Source: a virus. Taken from it: 24,329 nt of DNA. Of this stretch, positions 17,035 to 23,327 are shown piece by piece. The position numbers were made by a program, and so were the translations under genes. The notes below the pieces were generated by a model. The model saw only the letters and a program-made list of their open reading frames with translations, searched no databases and was not told the origin of the DNA. Every line of letters begins with the position of its first letter. The stretch's first letter is position 1. The stretch lies in IMG/VR virus record IMGVR_UViG_3300048447_000004, positions 1 to 24,329 of that record, one strand, 5' to 3'.

Positions 17035-17415
17035 ATGAAGACAATAACTATTAGTATAGTAACGGTAATGGGCTTTCTTGCGATAGCAGCAACTAAGGTA
17101 TCATCTATGGATTTTTCTGTAGTAGGGCAAACGTTGTCGATAGGTGCAGAGACTGACCTAAACTACACTACTGGTGTAGAAGAATGGGAATGGGAACTGA
17201 CCCCATCTGCAGGAATAACTGCATTGGGTATTGGTCTAAGTGTAGCTACTGATATTGATATGTTAGAGCTAGAAGAAGGAAACATCTTTCAAGGTCTAGA
17301 CTTCACTGCAGACTACGAAGTACCTAGTACAAACATCAATCTATATACTGAAGTTTCAACAGATGCAGACCTAGAGTTTGGTGATGTAACTGTAGGGGCT
17401 AAGTTTAACTTCTGA
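17035..17415 (+). CDS. Exported small beta-barrel-like protein, probable outer-membrane location
   Basis: A 126-residue protein with an AAAGGA ribosome site. Residues 1-24 form a signal peptide (MKTITISIVTVMGFLAIAAT, then KVSS). The mature part is acidic and built of alternating polar/hydrophobic strands (QTLSIGAETDLNYTT; WEWELTPSAGIT; LGIGLSVATDIDM; NINLYTEVST; VTVGAKFNF). It ends in Phe with the alternating pattern used as an outer-membrane assembly signal. At about 100 mature residues it could form only a small barrel or an oligomeric one. A phage-made outer-membrane protein could block receptors or change the envelope. That role is inference, and no family was recognised. Confidence 0.62.
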   Translation: MKTITISIVTVMGFLAIAATKVSSMDFSVVGQTLSIGAETDLNYTTGVEEWEWELTPSAGITALGIGLSVATDIDMLELEEGNIFQGLDFTADYEVPSTNINLYTEVSTDADLEFGDVTVGAKFNF

Positions 17416-17606
17416 TGTGGTTAGCTATAGTAATGTTCTGTATGTCACCTACCAATTCAGCAACGTGTACTCTGACAGTCAACAATGAAAACTTATACAG
17501 AACTAGAGAAGAATGTCGTATAGAGATGCGTAATATGGTAGATATGTTTATTTCAAGAGGTGTCTTTTCACAAGGTACATGTGTAGAAATAGGAGTTTCA
17601 ACATGA
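17415..17606 (+). CDS. 63-aa small secreted protein with cysteines
   Basis: It starts in the stop of the previous gene (TGATG) and shows no clear ribosome site, so translation is probably coupled. A short hydrophobic start (MWLAIVMFCM) precedes a polar body with SATCTLTVNNENLY, TREECRIEM and FSQGTCVEI. The arrangement resembles the 57-aa protein at 15920, suggesting duplication followed by divergence. Likely periplasmic or membrane-tethered, with possible disulfides. Function unknown. Confidence 0.58.
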   Translation: MWLAIVMFCMSPTNSATCTLTVNNENLYRTREECRIEMRNMVDMFISRGVFSQGTCVEIGVST

Positions 17607-17701
17607 AGATAGTAAAATGGTTATGGAGATATTTAAAAAGAATAGGGTGTGCAATCTTAAATAAGAATTGTGGTCCTGACTGTAACTGTAAGGTAGGTTA
17701 A
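17603..17701 (+). CDS. 32-aa cysteine-rich basic micro-protein
   Basis: The ATG at 17603 overlaps the previous stop as ATGA and has an AGGAG ribosome site about 7 bases upstream. The peptide begins MKIVKWLWRYLKRIG, an amphipathic basic helix, and ends with CGPDCNCKVG, three Cys in eight residues plus Cys16. This could bind a metal or form disulfides. The strong ribosome site and ATGA coupling argue for a real gene. Function unknown. Confidence 0.55.
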   Translation: MKIVKWLWRYLKRIGCAILNKNCGPDCNCKVG

Positions 17702-17702
17702 T

Positions 17703-17876
17703 ATGGCGAGTCCTACACCTACAAAACCTGCTCTGTGGTCTAGAGCCAAGGCAGAAGCTAAGAAGAAGTTCAAGGTCTATCCTTCAGCATACGCAAATGC
17801 TTGGGCTGCTAAGTGGTACAAGTCTAAAGGTGGTGGTTGGAAAGGCAAGGACAACAGAGTAAAGAAGAAGAAGTAA
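17703..17876 (+). CDS. 57-aa basic protein with Ala/Trp motif, unknown
   Basis: The frame runs ATG 17703 to TAA 17876, one base after the previous stop and one base before the next start. The sequence is MASPTPTKPALWSRAKAEAK, then FKVYPSAYANAWAAKWY, a Gly/Lys region and a final KKKK. The YPSAYANAWA motif is one I recognise from many short marine phage proteins without known function. It is strongly basic and may bind DNA or RNA. It belongs to the late transcript ending at 18145. Confidence 0.62.
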   Translation: MASPTPTKPALWSRAKAEAKKKFKVYPSAYANAWAAKWYKSKGGGWKGKDNRVKKKK

Positions 17877-17877
17877 T

Positions 17878-18105
17878 ATGGCTAAAGAAGGTCTAGGTAA
17901 ATGGTTCAAAGAGGATTGGCGTGATGTCAAGACAGGTAAAAAGTGTGGAAGGTCAGGGAAGAAAGATAAACGCAGAGGCTACCCTGCGTGTAGACCTAAA
18001 GCAGTTGCAGGAAAAATATCAAAGAGTGAAGCCAGAAAGAAAACAGGACCAAAGAGAGTCAAGTGGTCAGTGACCGCCTCTGGTAAGAAAAGGAAAAAGA
18101 AATAA
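17878..18105 (+). CDS. 75-aa very basic protein, unknown
   Basis: The last gene of the rightward block, directly before the terminator. The sequence has GKWFKEDWRDVKTGKKCGR, a KDKRRGYPACRP segment with a second Cys, KSEARKKTGPKRVKWS and a KKRKKK tail. Such Trp-x-Asp/Val-Lys plus Cys/Lys-rich proteins are common next to other basic mini-proteins in marine phages, with no known role. The two Cys with neighbouring basic residues might bind a metal or nucleic acid. Charge suggests a nucleic-acid partner; this is inference. Confidence 0.63.
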   Translation: MAKEGLGKWFKEDWRDVKTGKKCGRSGKKDKRRGYPACRPKAVAGKISKSEARKKTGPKRVKWSVTASGKKRKKK

Positions 18106-18109
18106 AATA

Positions 18110-18145
18110 AACCCCCTTGGATTTCTCCTTGGGGGTTTTTTCTTT
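18110..18145. terminator. Bidirectional rho-independent terminator between converging gene blocks
   Basis: AACCCCC at 18110-18116 pairs with GGGGGTT at 18131-18137. Inside that, a TT/TT mismatch is followed by a GG/CC pair and a 6-base loop. On the + strand it runs into TTTTTTCTTT. On the - strand the flanking AAAAAGAAATAAAAT gives a T-rich tract. It can therefore end the late transcript from the left and the replication-gene transcript from the right. The T-rich part overlaps the stop codon of the DUF3310 gene. Confidence 0.88.
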
Positions 18146-18440
18146 ACTTATGTGTATCAGTCCATCTCTTGCGTAGTCTATTGAGATACCAGATAGCTTT
18201 GTCTATATCTTCTAAGCCATTCTTATACTCGCAACGCCAGAGATACTTGAGAACATTGGCAGCATGTGGTGCTATACTACCAGACATGTTCTCAGTCATA
18301 GCTTCGATAGCTTGTATACATTCTATCCCACTGTGGTTGTAGTGGACAGGGTTGTTTACTTGATCTGTACCACTCTCACTACATTCACCGCATACACCAT
18401 CATCATCTAACAACCTTTCACACCATTCACAATTAGCCAT
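18144..18440 (-). CDS. DUF3310 family protein with N-terminal zinc-finger-like Cys pairs (T7 gp1.7-type)
   Basis: A 98-residue protein. Residues 4-7 (CEWC) and 17-20 (CGEC) are two CxxC pairs that could bind zinc. Residues 30-88 show the DUF3310 pattern: NPVHYNHSGIECIQAIEAM, then NVLKYLWRCEYKNGLEDI and KAIWYLNRL. T7 gp1.7, a nucleotide kinase for dGMP and dTMP, is to my knowledge in this family, so a part in dNTP metabolism is proposed. Its presence after ribonucleotide reductase and MazG agrees. The AGGAG ribosome site is good. Kinase activity of this short form is not shown by the sequence. Confidence 0.78.
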   Translation of the reverse strand: MANCEWCERLLDDDGVCGECSESGTDQVNNPVHYNHSGIECIQAIEAMTENMSGSIAPHAANVLKYLWRCEYKNGLEDIDKAIWYLNRLRKRWTDTHK

Positions 18441-18624
18441 AGGCTCTCCTTTTTAGATACTTGATTCTATAATGTTGATACACTATTATTAACGGAACTG
18501 CAATACAAAAAAGATATACATTTATTTCTTCGTATGTAATCCCCATCATCTTAGCTGACCACAACAGAAATAAAACACAAGAATCAAAGACTGAATCTAT
18601 CCAGTATATACCGCTGTTTCCCAT
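18433..18624 (-). CDS. Small membrane protein (63 aa), unknown
   Basis: The ATG at 18624 is preferred over the in-frame TTG at 18627, because GGAG lies 6 bases before the ATG but too close to the TTG. Two hydrophobic stretches are visible (DSCVLFLLWSAKMMGI and INVYLFCIAVPLIIVY), followed by a basic end (RIKYLKRRAYG), suggesting a two-span inner-membrane protein with a cytosolic C-terminus. Its stop overlaps the start of the DUF3310 gene. Function unknown. Confidence 0.58.
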   Translation of the reverse strand: MGNSGIYWIDSVFDSCVLFLLWSAKMMGITYEEINVYLFCIAVPLIIVYQHYRIKYLKRRAYG

Positions 18625-18633
18625 CAAGTTCTC

Positions 18634-20526
18634 CTATGCTGATATGTCTACAATCTCACACGACTCCCCAGTACATGCAAATGTTTGACTAGACTTAGTT
18701 GTATCTTCTAACTCATATTCTGATAGCTTAGTCCAATCAATACTCTTAGGCATTGTCTTAGTAAGTTCTTTGTAATCATCTTTAGTACACTCTTGGTATG
18801 GTGCTTGCTGATAGATGTGATCATCGTATGGTAAGAAACTTACACCAGACATCTCATCGAAGTGTTCGTAAACAAATGCACCTACCTGAAACCATTCATC
18901 TTTCTTGACGTTGATTGTCACGCTAGGTTTGTGCTCACACCAATGACGTTGATACATCAACCACGTTTCTAACTGATCGATAGCTGACAAGTCAGATGTT
19001 ACTACAGCATTGGTTGGTGCTTGTACTGGAAAGCTAAACACTGTAGTCTGATCTGGTTTGTAAACACATGGCTCACTTGGTATACCTTGATCTTTCATAA
19101 ACTGAGTGAGAGGGTCTTTGTTGTCACCTCTTACTGTTCGTACATAGTAAGGACTATACCTAGCATGAATACCAGAAGAAGAGTCAACAAGTTGGGAGAC
19201 AGTTCCCGATGGTTTGTTGCAACTTATAGCTGTACTACAATTAATACCAAGACGTTTAGACCACTCATCGTTAGTAGCTACTGCAACCTCACGAAGTCTT
19301 TCTAGTGTCTTATCTAATCCTTTGTTCTTTAAAGTCATAAGTGGGTTGTCTTGGACTCCAGTTAATGACACACCAAGCAGTCGTTCTTCTTCTGTATTTC
19401 TCTGCCACACTTTACGCAAGTAGGGGAAGTTGGTGTATGTGGATTGGATAGTTCCCAGTATTGTTGCCAAACGGACTTTTCGCTCCAGATCGTCCACAGT
19501 ATCCGTAGCCCTGACAACAACCTCTGTAAGATTACAGAACTGATACGGCCTAAGAATAATCTCACTACACGGATTAGTTCCGAAGTCGTAGTTAGGATCG
19601 CGTCTGCCATTCTTCGCAGCTTGATTCTTACTTGCTTGTCTATTGAATACACCCCTCTCTCCACTTCCTGATTCTACTAGAGCCATCCACTCACGCATGA
19701 ATGAAAGACTATCTGGTTTCTCTACGTATGCTACACTGTTGTTAGCTAAGTATCTATGAGCAGGAAACTCTCCTGACTTAGCGTGTCGCATCTTATCATC
19801 TGATAGGTTAGATAGACTGATCATAGCACTACGTCTAACACCACCTACTACTACAACCTCACCTATCTTACACATGATGTCGTGTGCTTCGATACTTGAT
19901 AGCTTACGTCCTTGTGCTTCTTTGAATACATGTACTACAAAGTTAAACAAGTCAACCAAAGGAGCAGGTCCACTAGCACGTCCACCAAACGTCTTCAGCC
20001 TAGCACCTGCAGGTCTTACCCTACTAACGTTCCACTTAGGAACCTCACCACTATAGAGAAGAGCAATAACTTGTCGAAGAGCTTTAGCCCACCCTTCCTT
20101 ACTGTCCTTTACCACAATGGTAGTATCACTCTCGAAGAGTTCTGGTATCTCTGGAAGCTTAGAAACGAACTGCCTCTCGACACTGAAGCCAACACCAGTA
20201 CCACAGAGCAGAATAAACATAGCCTCATCGAAGGACTTAGGATCATCTACGGGTAGGTAACTACAGTTGTACCCTGCAGTGTTGTCTCTATCCAAGGCTG
20301 CACCTGCAGTCATCATTGCTCTCATACTTGGCATTACTTCGAGAGATAGTATTGCTTGTTCTATCTCATTACAAATACTAGAATCTACCAACGAACGAAC
20401 AACATTAAACATGTATCGATCTACTGTCTCACCCCATGTCTCACGTCTTTGTTCTTCATCCAACCACCTAGCGTAGCGTGATGTGTGAATGAATGCTTGG
20501 TAGTCTGTTGGTAGATAATTGCTCAT
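18634..20526 (-). CDS. nrdJ: Adenosylcobalamin-dependent (class II) ribonucleotide reductase
   Basis: A 630-residue monomeric class II enzyme, like the Lactobacillus leichmannii reductase (739 aa) but shorter. It reduces ribonucleoside triphosphates to dNTPs. Cys88 (GYNCSY), Cys320 (NPCSEIIL) and Cys331 (FCNLTE) match the active-site triad; the 11-residue gap between the last two equals that of Cys408/Cys419 in the Lactobacillus enzyme. Asn318 and Glu322 complete the site. Cys618 and Cys623 (CTGESC) form the C-terminal C-x4-C redox pair. The phosphate-binding KPSGTVSQL lies at 438-446. No small radical subunit gene is nearby, as expected for class II. The start overlaps the MazG stop (ATGA). 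The enzyme needs vitamin B12 from the host. Confidence 0.95.
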   Translation of the reverse strand: MSNYLPTDYQAFIHTSRYARWLDEEQRRETWGETVDRYMFNVVRSLVDSSICNEIEQAILSLEVMPSMRAMMTAGAALDRDNTAGYNCSYLPVDDPKSFDEAMFILLCGTGVGFSVERQFVSKLPEIPELFESDTTIVVKDSKEGWAKALRQVIALLYSGEVPKWNVSRVRPAGARLKTFGGRASGPAPLVDLFNFVVHVFKEAQGRKLSSIEAHDIMCKIGEVVVVGGVRRSAMISLSNLSDDKMRHAKSGEFPAHRYLANNSVAYVEKPDSLSFMREWMALVESGSGERGVFNRQASKNQAAKNGRRDPNYDFGTNPCSEIILRPYQFCNLTEVVVRATDTVDDLERKVRLATILGTIQSTYTNFPYLRKVWQRNTEEERLLGVSLTGVQDNPLMTLKNKGLDKTLERLREVAVATNDEWSKRLGINCSTAISCNKPSGTVSQLVDSSSGIHARYSPYYVRTVRGDNKDPLTQFMKDQGIPSEPCVYKPDQTTVFSFPVQAPTNAVVTSDLSAIDQLETWLMYQRHWCEHKPSVTINVKKDEWFQVGAFVYEHFDEMSGVSFLPYDDHIYQQAPYQECTKDDYKELTKTMPKSIDWTKLSEYELEDTTKSSQTFACTGESCEIVDISA

Positions 20527-20882
20527 CTTTCGTCACCATTCCCTTGTATAGTTCCACGTTCTTTACGATCATATAGTTTCTCTAGATTCTTCATAGCTAC
20601 ATCGTGTAGTTCTATGTTTAAATCTTTAGACAACATAGCTGCGTACCACAAGACATCTCCTATCTCAGATGCAATAGCATTTTTATCTAGGTTATCATCT
20701 CGTAACATCTTCTTTACTTTGTTAGCTACCTCACCTGCTTCACCTGCTAGTCCAAGTGCAGGGTAAAGTACCTTGTGATTATGTTTGTACATTGCAGTCT
20801 TAGCTGCAGCACTCTGATACTGACCAAGACTCATCATGTCTTTGTAAACTTCTTTGTAGTATTCCCAAGATTCACTTATCAT
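20523..20882 (-). CDS. mazG: MazG-like nucleoside triphosphate pyrophosphohydrolase
   Basis: A 119-residue single-domain protein. GLAGEAGEVANKVKK (44-58) carries Glu48 and Glu51, and ASEIGDVLWYAA (71-82) carries Glu73 and Asp76. Together these form the MazG magnesium motif E-x2-E ... E-x2-D. Such enzymes turn NTPs or dNTPs into monophosphates and pyrophosphate. In phages they may clean the nucleotide pool, recycle nucleotides, or lower ppGpp; which applies here is not known. A GAGGAG ribosome site precedes the ATG. The gene overlaps the previous one by 11 bases and the reductase by 4, so it belongs to the dNTP supply cluster. Confidence 0.9.
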   Translation of the reverse strand: MISESWEYYKEVYKDMMSLGQYQSAAAKTAMYKHNHKVLYPALGLAGEAGEVANKVKKMLRDDNLDKNAIASEIGDVLWYAAMLSKDLNIELHDVAMKNLEKLYDRKERGTIQGNGDER

Positions 20883-21066
20883 ATTCTAACTCCTCTTCTA
20901 GTATATCAAATGGCATGTCCTTGAAGAAGTAATCCCCCAAGTCTATGTCTCCTCTTTCAATCAACAACCCAAGAACAACGTTCTCTGTTATATCATTCTG
21001 TTCTAATAACTGAGCTAATCCATAGCTTTCTATTAATAAATCTAACTGCCCCTCGTAATCAAACAT
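20872..21066 (-). CDS. 64-aa acidic protein, unknown
   Basis: The ATG at 21066 (MFDYEGQLDLL) is chosen, as it overlaps the upstream phosphatase stop as ATGTTTGA and has a GGGGGGAAGG ribosome site. An in-frame ATG at 21078 would put that site inside the gene. The product is acidic and helical (LIESYGLAQLLEQNDITENVVLGLLIERGDID), ending in an EELEYDK tail. No family was recognised. It lies in the replication and nucleotide block. Confidence 0.62.
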   Translation of the reverse strand: MFDYEGQLDLLIESYGLAQLLEQNDITENVVLGLLIERGDIDLGDYFFKDMPFDILEEELEYDK

Positions 21067-21856
21067 CCTTCCCCCCATAGAGTTTACGGATGGTGTTTAG
21101 TGAAATAAACTCAGGCTCATATACACCGTTCTCTAGTTCACGTTTTACTACAACACCCTTCCACCATTCATTGTTTGACTGCCCTGCCCATGACTCTTCA
21201 GAGCCTTTGAAACACCCTGCGACAAGCCCGATAATCGAATTAGGATGTGCAGAATCTTTGAAATACATACTACGTTTATGACTGTGACCACAAGTAGAAC
21301 TGTGATTCCTGTTTTGTAGTAAGGTGTAAGCATGATGAACACCAGAGACAGGTGTGCCATAATTACCTGCACCAAAGAAATGAGCGTAAGATACGCCATC
21401 GTAATCAGCGATACTGGGGGCTGAATTACGGTACTCATGGTATTCGTCAAACCATTGCTTCGTTTGAAGATGCCCGAAGGAAATCCCGTACTTCTCTCCC
21501 TGAAGTCTTGGATCATGGGCGATAGCTTTCTTGACTCTATTCTCATGGTTGCCCTCGAACCCTATCCAGTATGGACGCTTTCTTTTGTGATGTCTGAACT
21601 TCCAACGTAACCTCTCCTGTGAATCGTTGTAGTGGTTGATGTCACGTTCATAACCTTGAGACACTATTGCTTGAGGATACTTTGTATCAAAGCTATTCAA
21701 GCTACGCATGTCAGCACCATCACCTAAGTCTACAACGTAGTCTGGTTTCAAGTCGTAGATAAACGCACCTAGCCAATCAAATCTTTCATTGCTTGTTCCT
21801 GGATCAGCGTGAGCGCATGTATAAACTAATACTGTTTTTCTTTTTCTAAGCATCAT
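21059..21856 (-). CDS. Calcineurin-like metallophosphatase
   Basis: A 265-residue protein with most of the metallophosphatase motifs: VDLGDGAD (42-49, GDxxD with Asp46 and Asp49), FEGNHE (100-105, GNHE), YAHF (157-160) and TCGHSHKRS (188-196, GHxH). These bind two metals and cut phosphoester bonds. The first motif, normally D-x-H, reads CAH at 14-16, so the usual Asp ligand is replaced by Cys14. The substrate is unknown; nucleic acid or a nucleotide is likely in this gene block. Two adjacent ATGs (21856 and 21853) are possible, with weak ribosome sites. It may also be a repair-type phosphatase. Confidence 0.82.
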   Translation of the reverse strand: MMLRKRKTVLVYTCAHADPGTSNERFDWLGAFIYDLKPDYVVDLGDGADMRSLNSFDTKYPQAIVSQGYERDINHYNDSQERLRWKFRHHKRKRPYWIGFEGNHENRVKKAIAHDPRLQGEKYGISFGHLQTKQWFDEYHEYRNSAPSIADYDGVSYAHFFGAGNYGTPVSGVHHAYTLLQNRNHSSTCGHSHKRSMYFKDSAHPNSIIGLVAGCFKGSEESWAGQSNNEWWKGVVVKRELENGVYEPEFISLNTIRKLYGGKDV

Positions 21857-22079
21857 ATAAATCGCTGTTCTCTATAACAACACCTTCTATAGTTCTATTC
21901 ACTCTATTAGATTCTTCGTAAGCTTCATCAAACGTACTGTATAACATTTCTGTTTCTTCTACCTTACCGTTGAACTCAGATAAGTAAACAACACAGATGG
22001 GGTTATCTCCTGTAGTGTTATCAATTAGTTCAGGATACTCAAATGGTTCTCGAATAACTTTATGTAAAGTAAGTTTCAT
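21846..22079 (-). CDS. 77-aa small acidic protein, unknown
   Basis: The ATG at 22079 is preferred: it overlaps the endonuclease stop as ATGA, the same coupling used for reductase/MazG. An in-frame ATG at 22100 would lie 24 bases inside the endonuclease gene. The product is acidic, with a probable beta part (PICVVYLSEFNGKVEETEM) and a helix (TFDEAYEESNRVN), ending in EGVVIENSDLYDA. No family was recognised. The small alpha/beta layout is common for phage accessory proteins of the replication region. Confidence 0.58.
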   Translation of the reverse strand: MKLTLHKVIREPFEYPELIDNTTGDNPICVVYLSEFNGKVEETEMLYSTFDEAYEESNRVNRTIEGVVIENSDLYDA

Positions 22080-22477
22080 CTCTTTGGTTCCTTTAGCCAT
22101 GCTTCAGGTATATACCTGTCAGCGTATTTAAAATCATACTTGTTACACCACATACCATACGTTGTTTTACTTCCTTTGTAAAGCTTTGATTTACTATTTG
22201 TAAACACAAACCGTATGTCTAACTCAGGGTGTTGATTACGAACTGCTAAGTGTTTGGCACGATCAGGAGATATAAACCTTCCTTTAGTCTCAATGATTAT
22301 ACCGTTGTCTAATACAAAATCAGGAGTGTAGGTCTTGATCTTAGGGTCTATCCATTTGATCTTCATCTCTTCGTATGTAAAACCTATTCTTCTTTTCTTT
22401 AGGAACTTTGCAGTGTCTTGTTCTAGTCCTGATCTGTAACCTGCCCTCAATGCTCTCTGTCTTACTTTAACTTTCAT
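22076..22477 (-). CDS. T7-type endonuclease I (Holliday junction resolvase)
   Basis: A 133-residue protein, close to T7 gp3 (149 aa). The catalytic set is present in order: Glu19 (SGLEQD), Glu36 or Glu37 (TYEEMK), Asp53 (YTPDFV), Glu63 and Lys65 (IETKGR), matching T7 Glu20, Glu35, Asp55, Glu65 and Lys67. It cuts four-way and branched DNA and nicks host DNA, helping to resolve replication forms before packaging and to supply nucleotides. It begins 11 bases inside the exonuclease gene, with a GAGG ribosome site. The gene order polymerase, SSB-like, exonuclease, endonuclease differs from T7, where gene 3 lies before the polymerase. Confidence 0.92.
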   Translation of the reverse strand: MKVKVRQRALRAGYRSGLEQDTAKFLKKRRIGFTYEEMKIKWIDPKIKTYTPDFVLDNGIIIETKGRFISPDRAKHLAVRNQHPELDIRFVFTNSKSKLYKGSKTTYGMWCNKYDFKYADRYIPEAWLKEPKR

Positions 22478-23327
22478 CCATAGAAACCTCTGGCACTTTA
22501 GGTTCTGATCTTACATCTACTAAGAACACAGGACCATAGCTGTAGATAAACTTACGTGCTTCAGGCCAACACTTCTTCTTGAACTCACAGTAGCTGCACA
22601 TCATTGGTAACTTAGAGTTAGGACTTGTCTTGGACTGAGGTACTTTCTGTTGACGCTCTGCAGTTAGATCACCTGATACAAGTTCTTTAGCATCAAGCAT
22701 CTCCTGTTCTTTAGTCTTTAGTTCCTCAGTGAAGTCATAGACATCAAGACATATGTGACCATTCTGTTTGTCGATAACTAGGAAAGCACCTTGCGTTTTG
22801 TTAGTAACCTTATCATCGTCCTTACCTGCATAGACGTAGCTACTTAACTGACTGATGTACCCAAAAGGATCATCATTACGCAAAGTACCTTCCTTGAACT
22901 TCTTGAAGGCGTATGGACTACAAGACTTGACATCAACAGTCATGCCATCAATCACCGCATCACGATGTCCTTTGATACCATGTACGTCTAGTCTGTCTTG
23001 TTGTCCTTTTACATCATGCCCTGCAGCTATAGCCATAGTTAACGCAAGCTCTTCTATCATGTCACCATAAAAGAACTTTAGTAATGCGTTATACTCTAAA
23101 GGTATAGCTTCTTCAGGTGTGTTTACTTTGTACCATAGTTTCCTTTTGCATGGTGTTCCAATAGAAGATAGAGACAGGTAGCCTCTTGGTTCTTGCGGTT
23201 TACTGAATCGCTTGTTAGCTACAAGAGAAATGTTGGAGCCTAGAATAGAACCTTGTGTTCCAGACCACCCACCTTGACCCTTGATAACCTCTTGCATGTC
23301 AGCAATTAGTGTATCAATGGTTTTCAT
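22467..23327 (-). CDS. Cas4/RecB-type Fe-S exonuclease (PD-(D/E)XK)
   Basis: A 286-residue nuclease. The catalytic core has Glu92/Glu93 (DMIEELA), Asp123 (GHRDAVID), Asp132 and Lys134 (VDVKS), and Gln160-Tyr164 (QLSSY, the Q-x3-Y motif). Cys60 (GTPCKRKLWY), Cys244, Cys247 and Cys253 (CSYCEFKKKC) are spaced like the four 4Fe-4S ligands of Cas4 and AddB nucleases. It sits next to the SSB-like gene near the polymerase, where T7 has gene 6, so it probably acts as the exonuclease for host DNA degradation, primer removal or recombination. No CRISPR array or other cas gene is nearby, so this is a replication or recombination enzyme. Its polarity is unknown. Confidence 0.87.
   Translation of the reverse strand: MKTIDTLIADMQEVIKGQGGWSGTQGSILGSNISLVANKRFSKPQEPRGYLSLSSIGTPCKRKLWYKVNTPEEAIPLEYNALLKFFYGDMIEELALTMAIAAGHDVKGQQDRLDVHGIKGHRDAVIDGMTVDVKSCSPYAFKKFKEGTLRNDDPFGYISQLSSYVYAGKDDDKVTNKTQGAFLVIDKQNGHICLDVYDFTEELKTKEQEMLDAKELVSGDLTAERQQKVPQSKTSPNSKLPMMCSYCEFKKKCWPEARKFIYSYGPVFLVDVRSEPKVPEVSMDES

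Noticed and set aside
19362-19664. 100-residue - strand frame overlapping the reductase, with Cys pairs near the end
   Set aside because: It is a different frame inside the reductase on the same strand, with no start context or protein-like pattern beyond chance CxxC.
19021-20476. Several open frames on the + strand opposite the ribonucleotide reductase
   Set aside because: They are antisense shadows of a strongly supported enzyme gene and have low-complexity or unlikely protein sequences.
21148-21546. 132-residue frame on the - strand within the phosphatase gene
   Set aside because: It is an alternative frame of the phosphatase, which has clear metal-binding motifs in its own frame.
22467-23327. 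Cas4-like gene as a sign of a CRISPR system
   Set aside because: No array of repeats and no other cas-like gene is seen in the window; the neighbours are phage replication genes.
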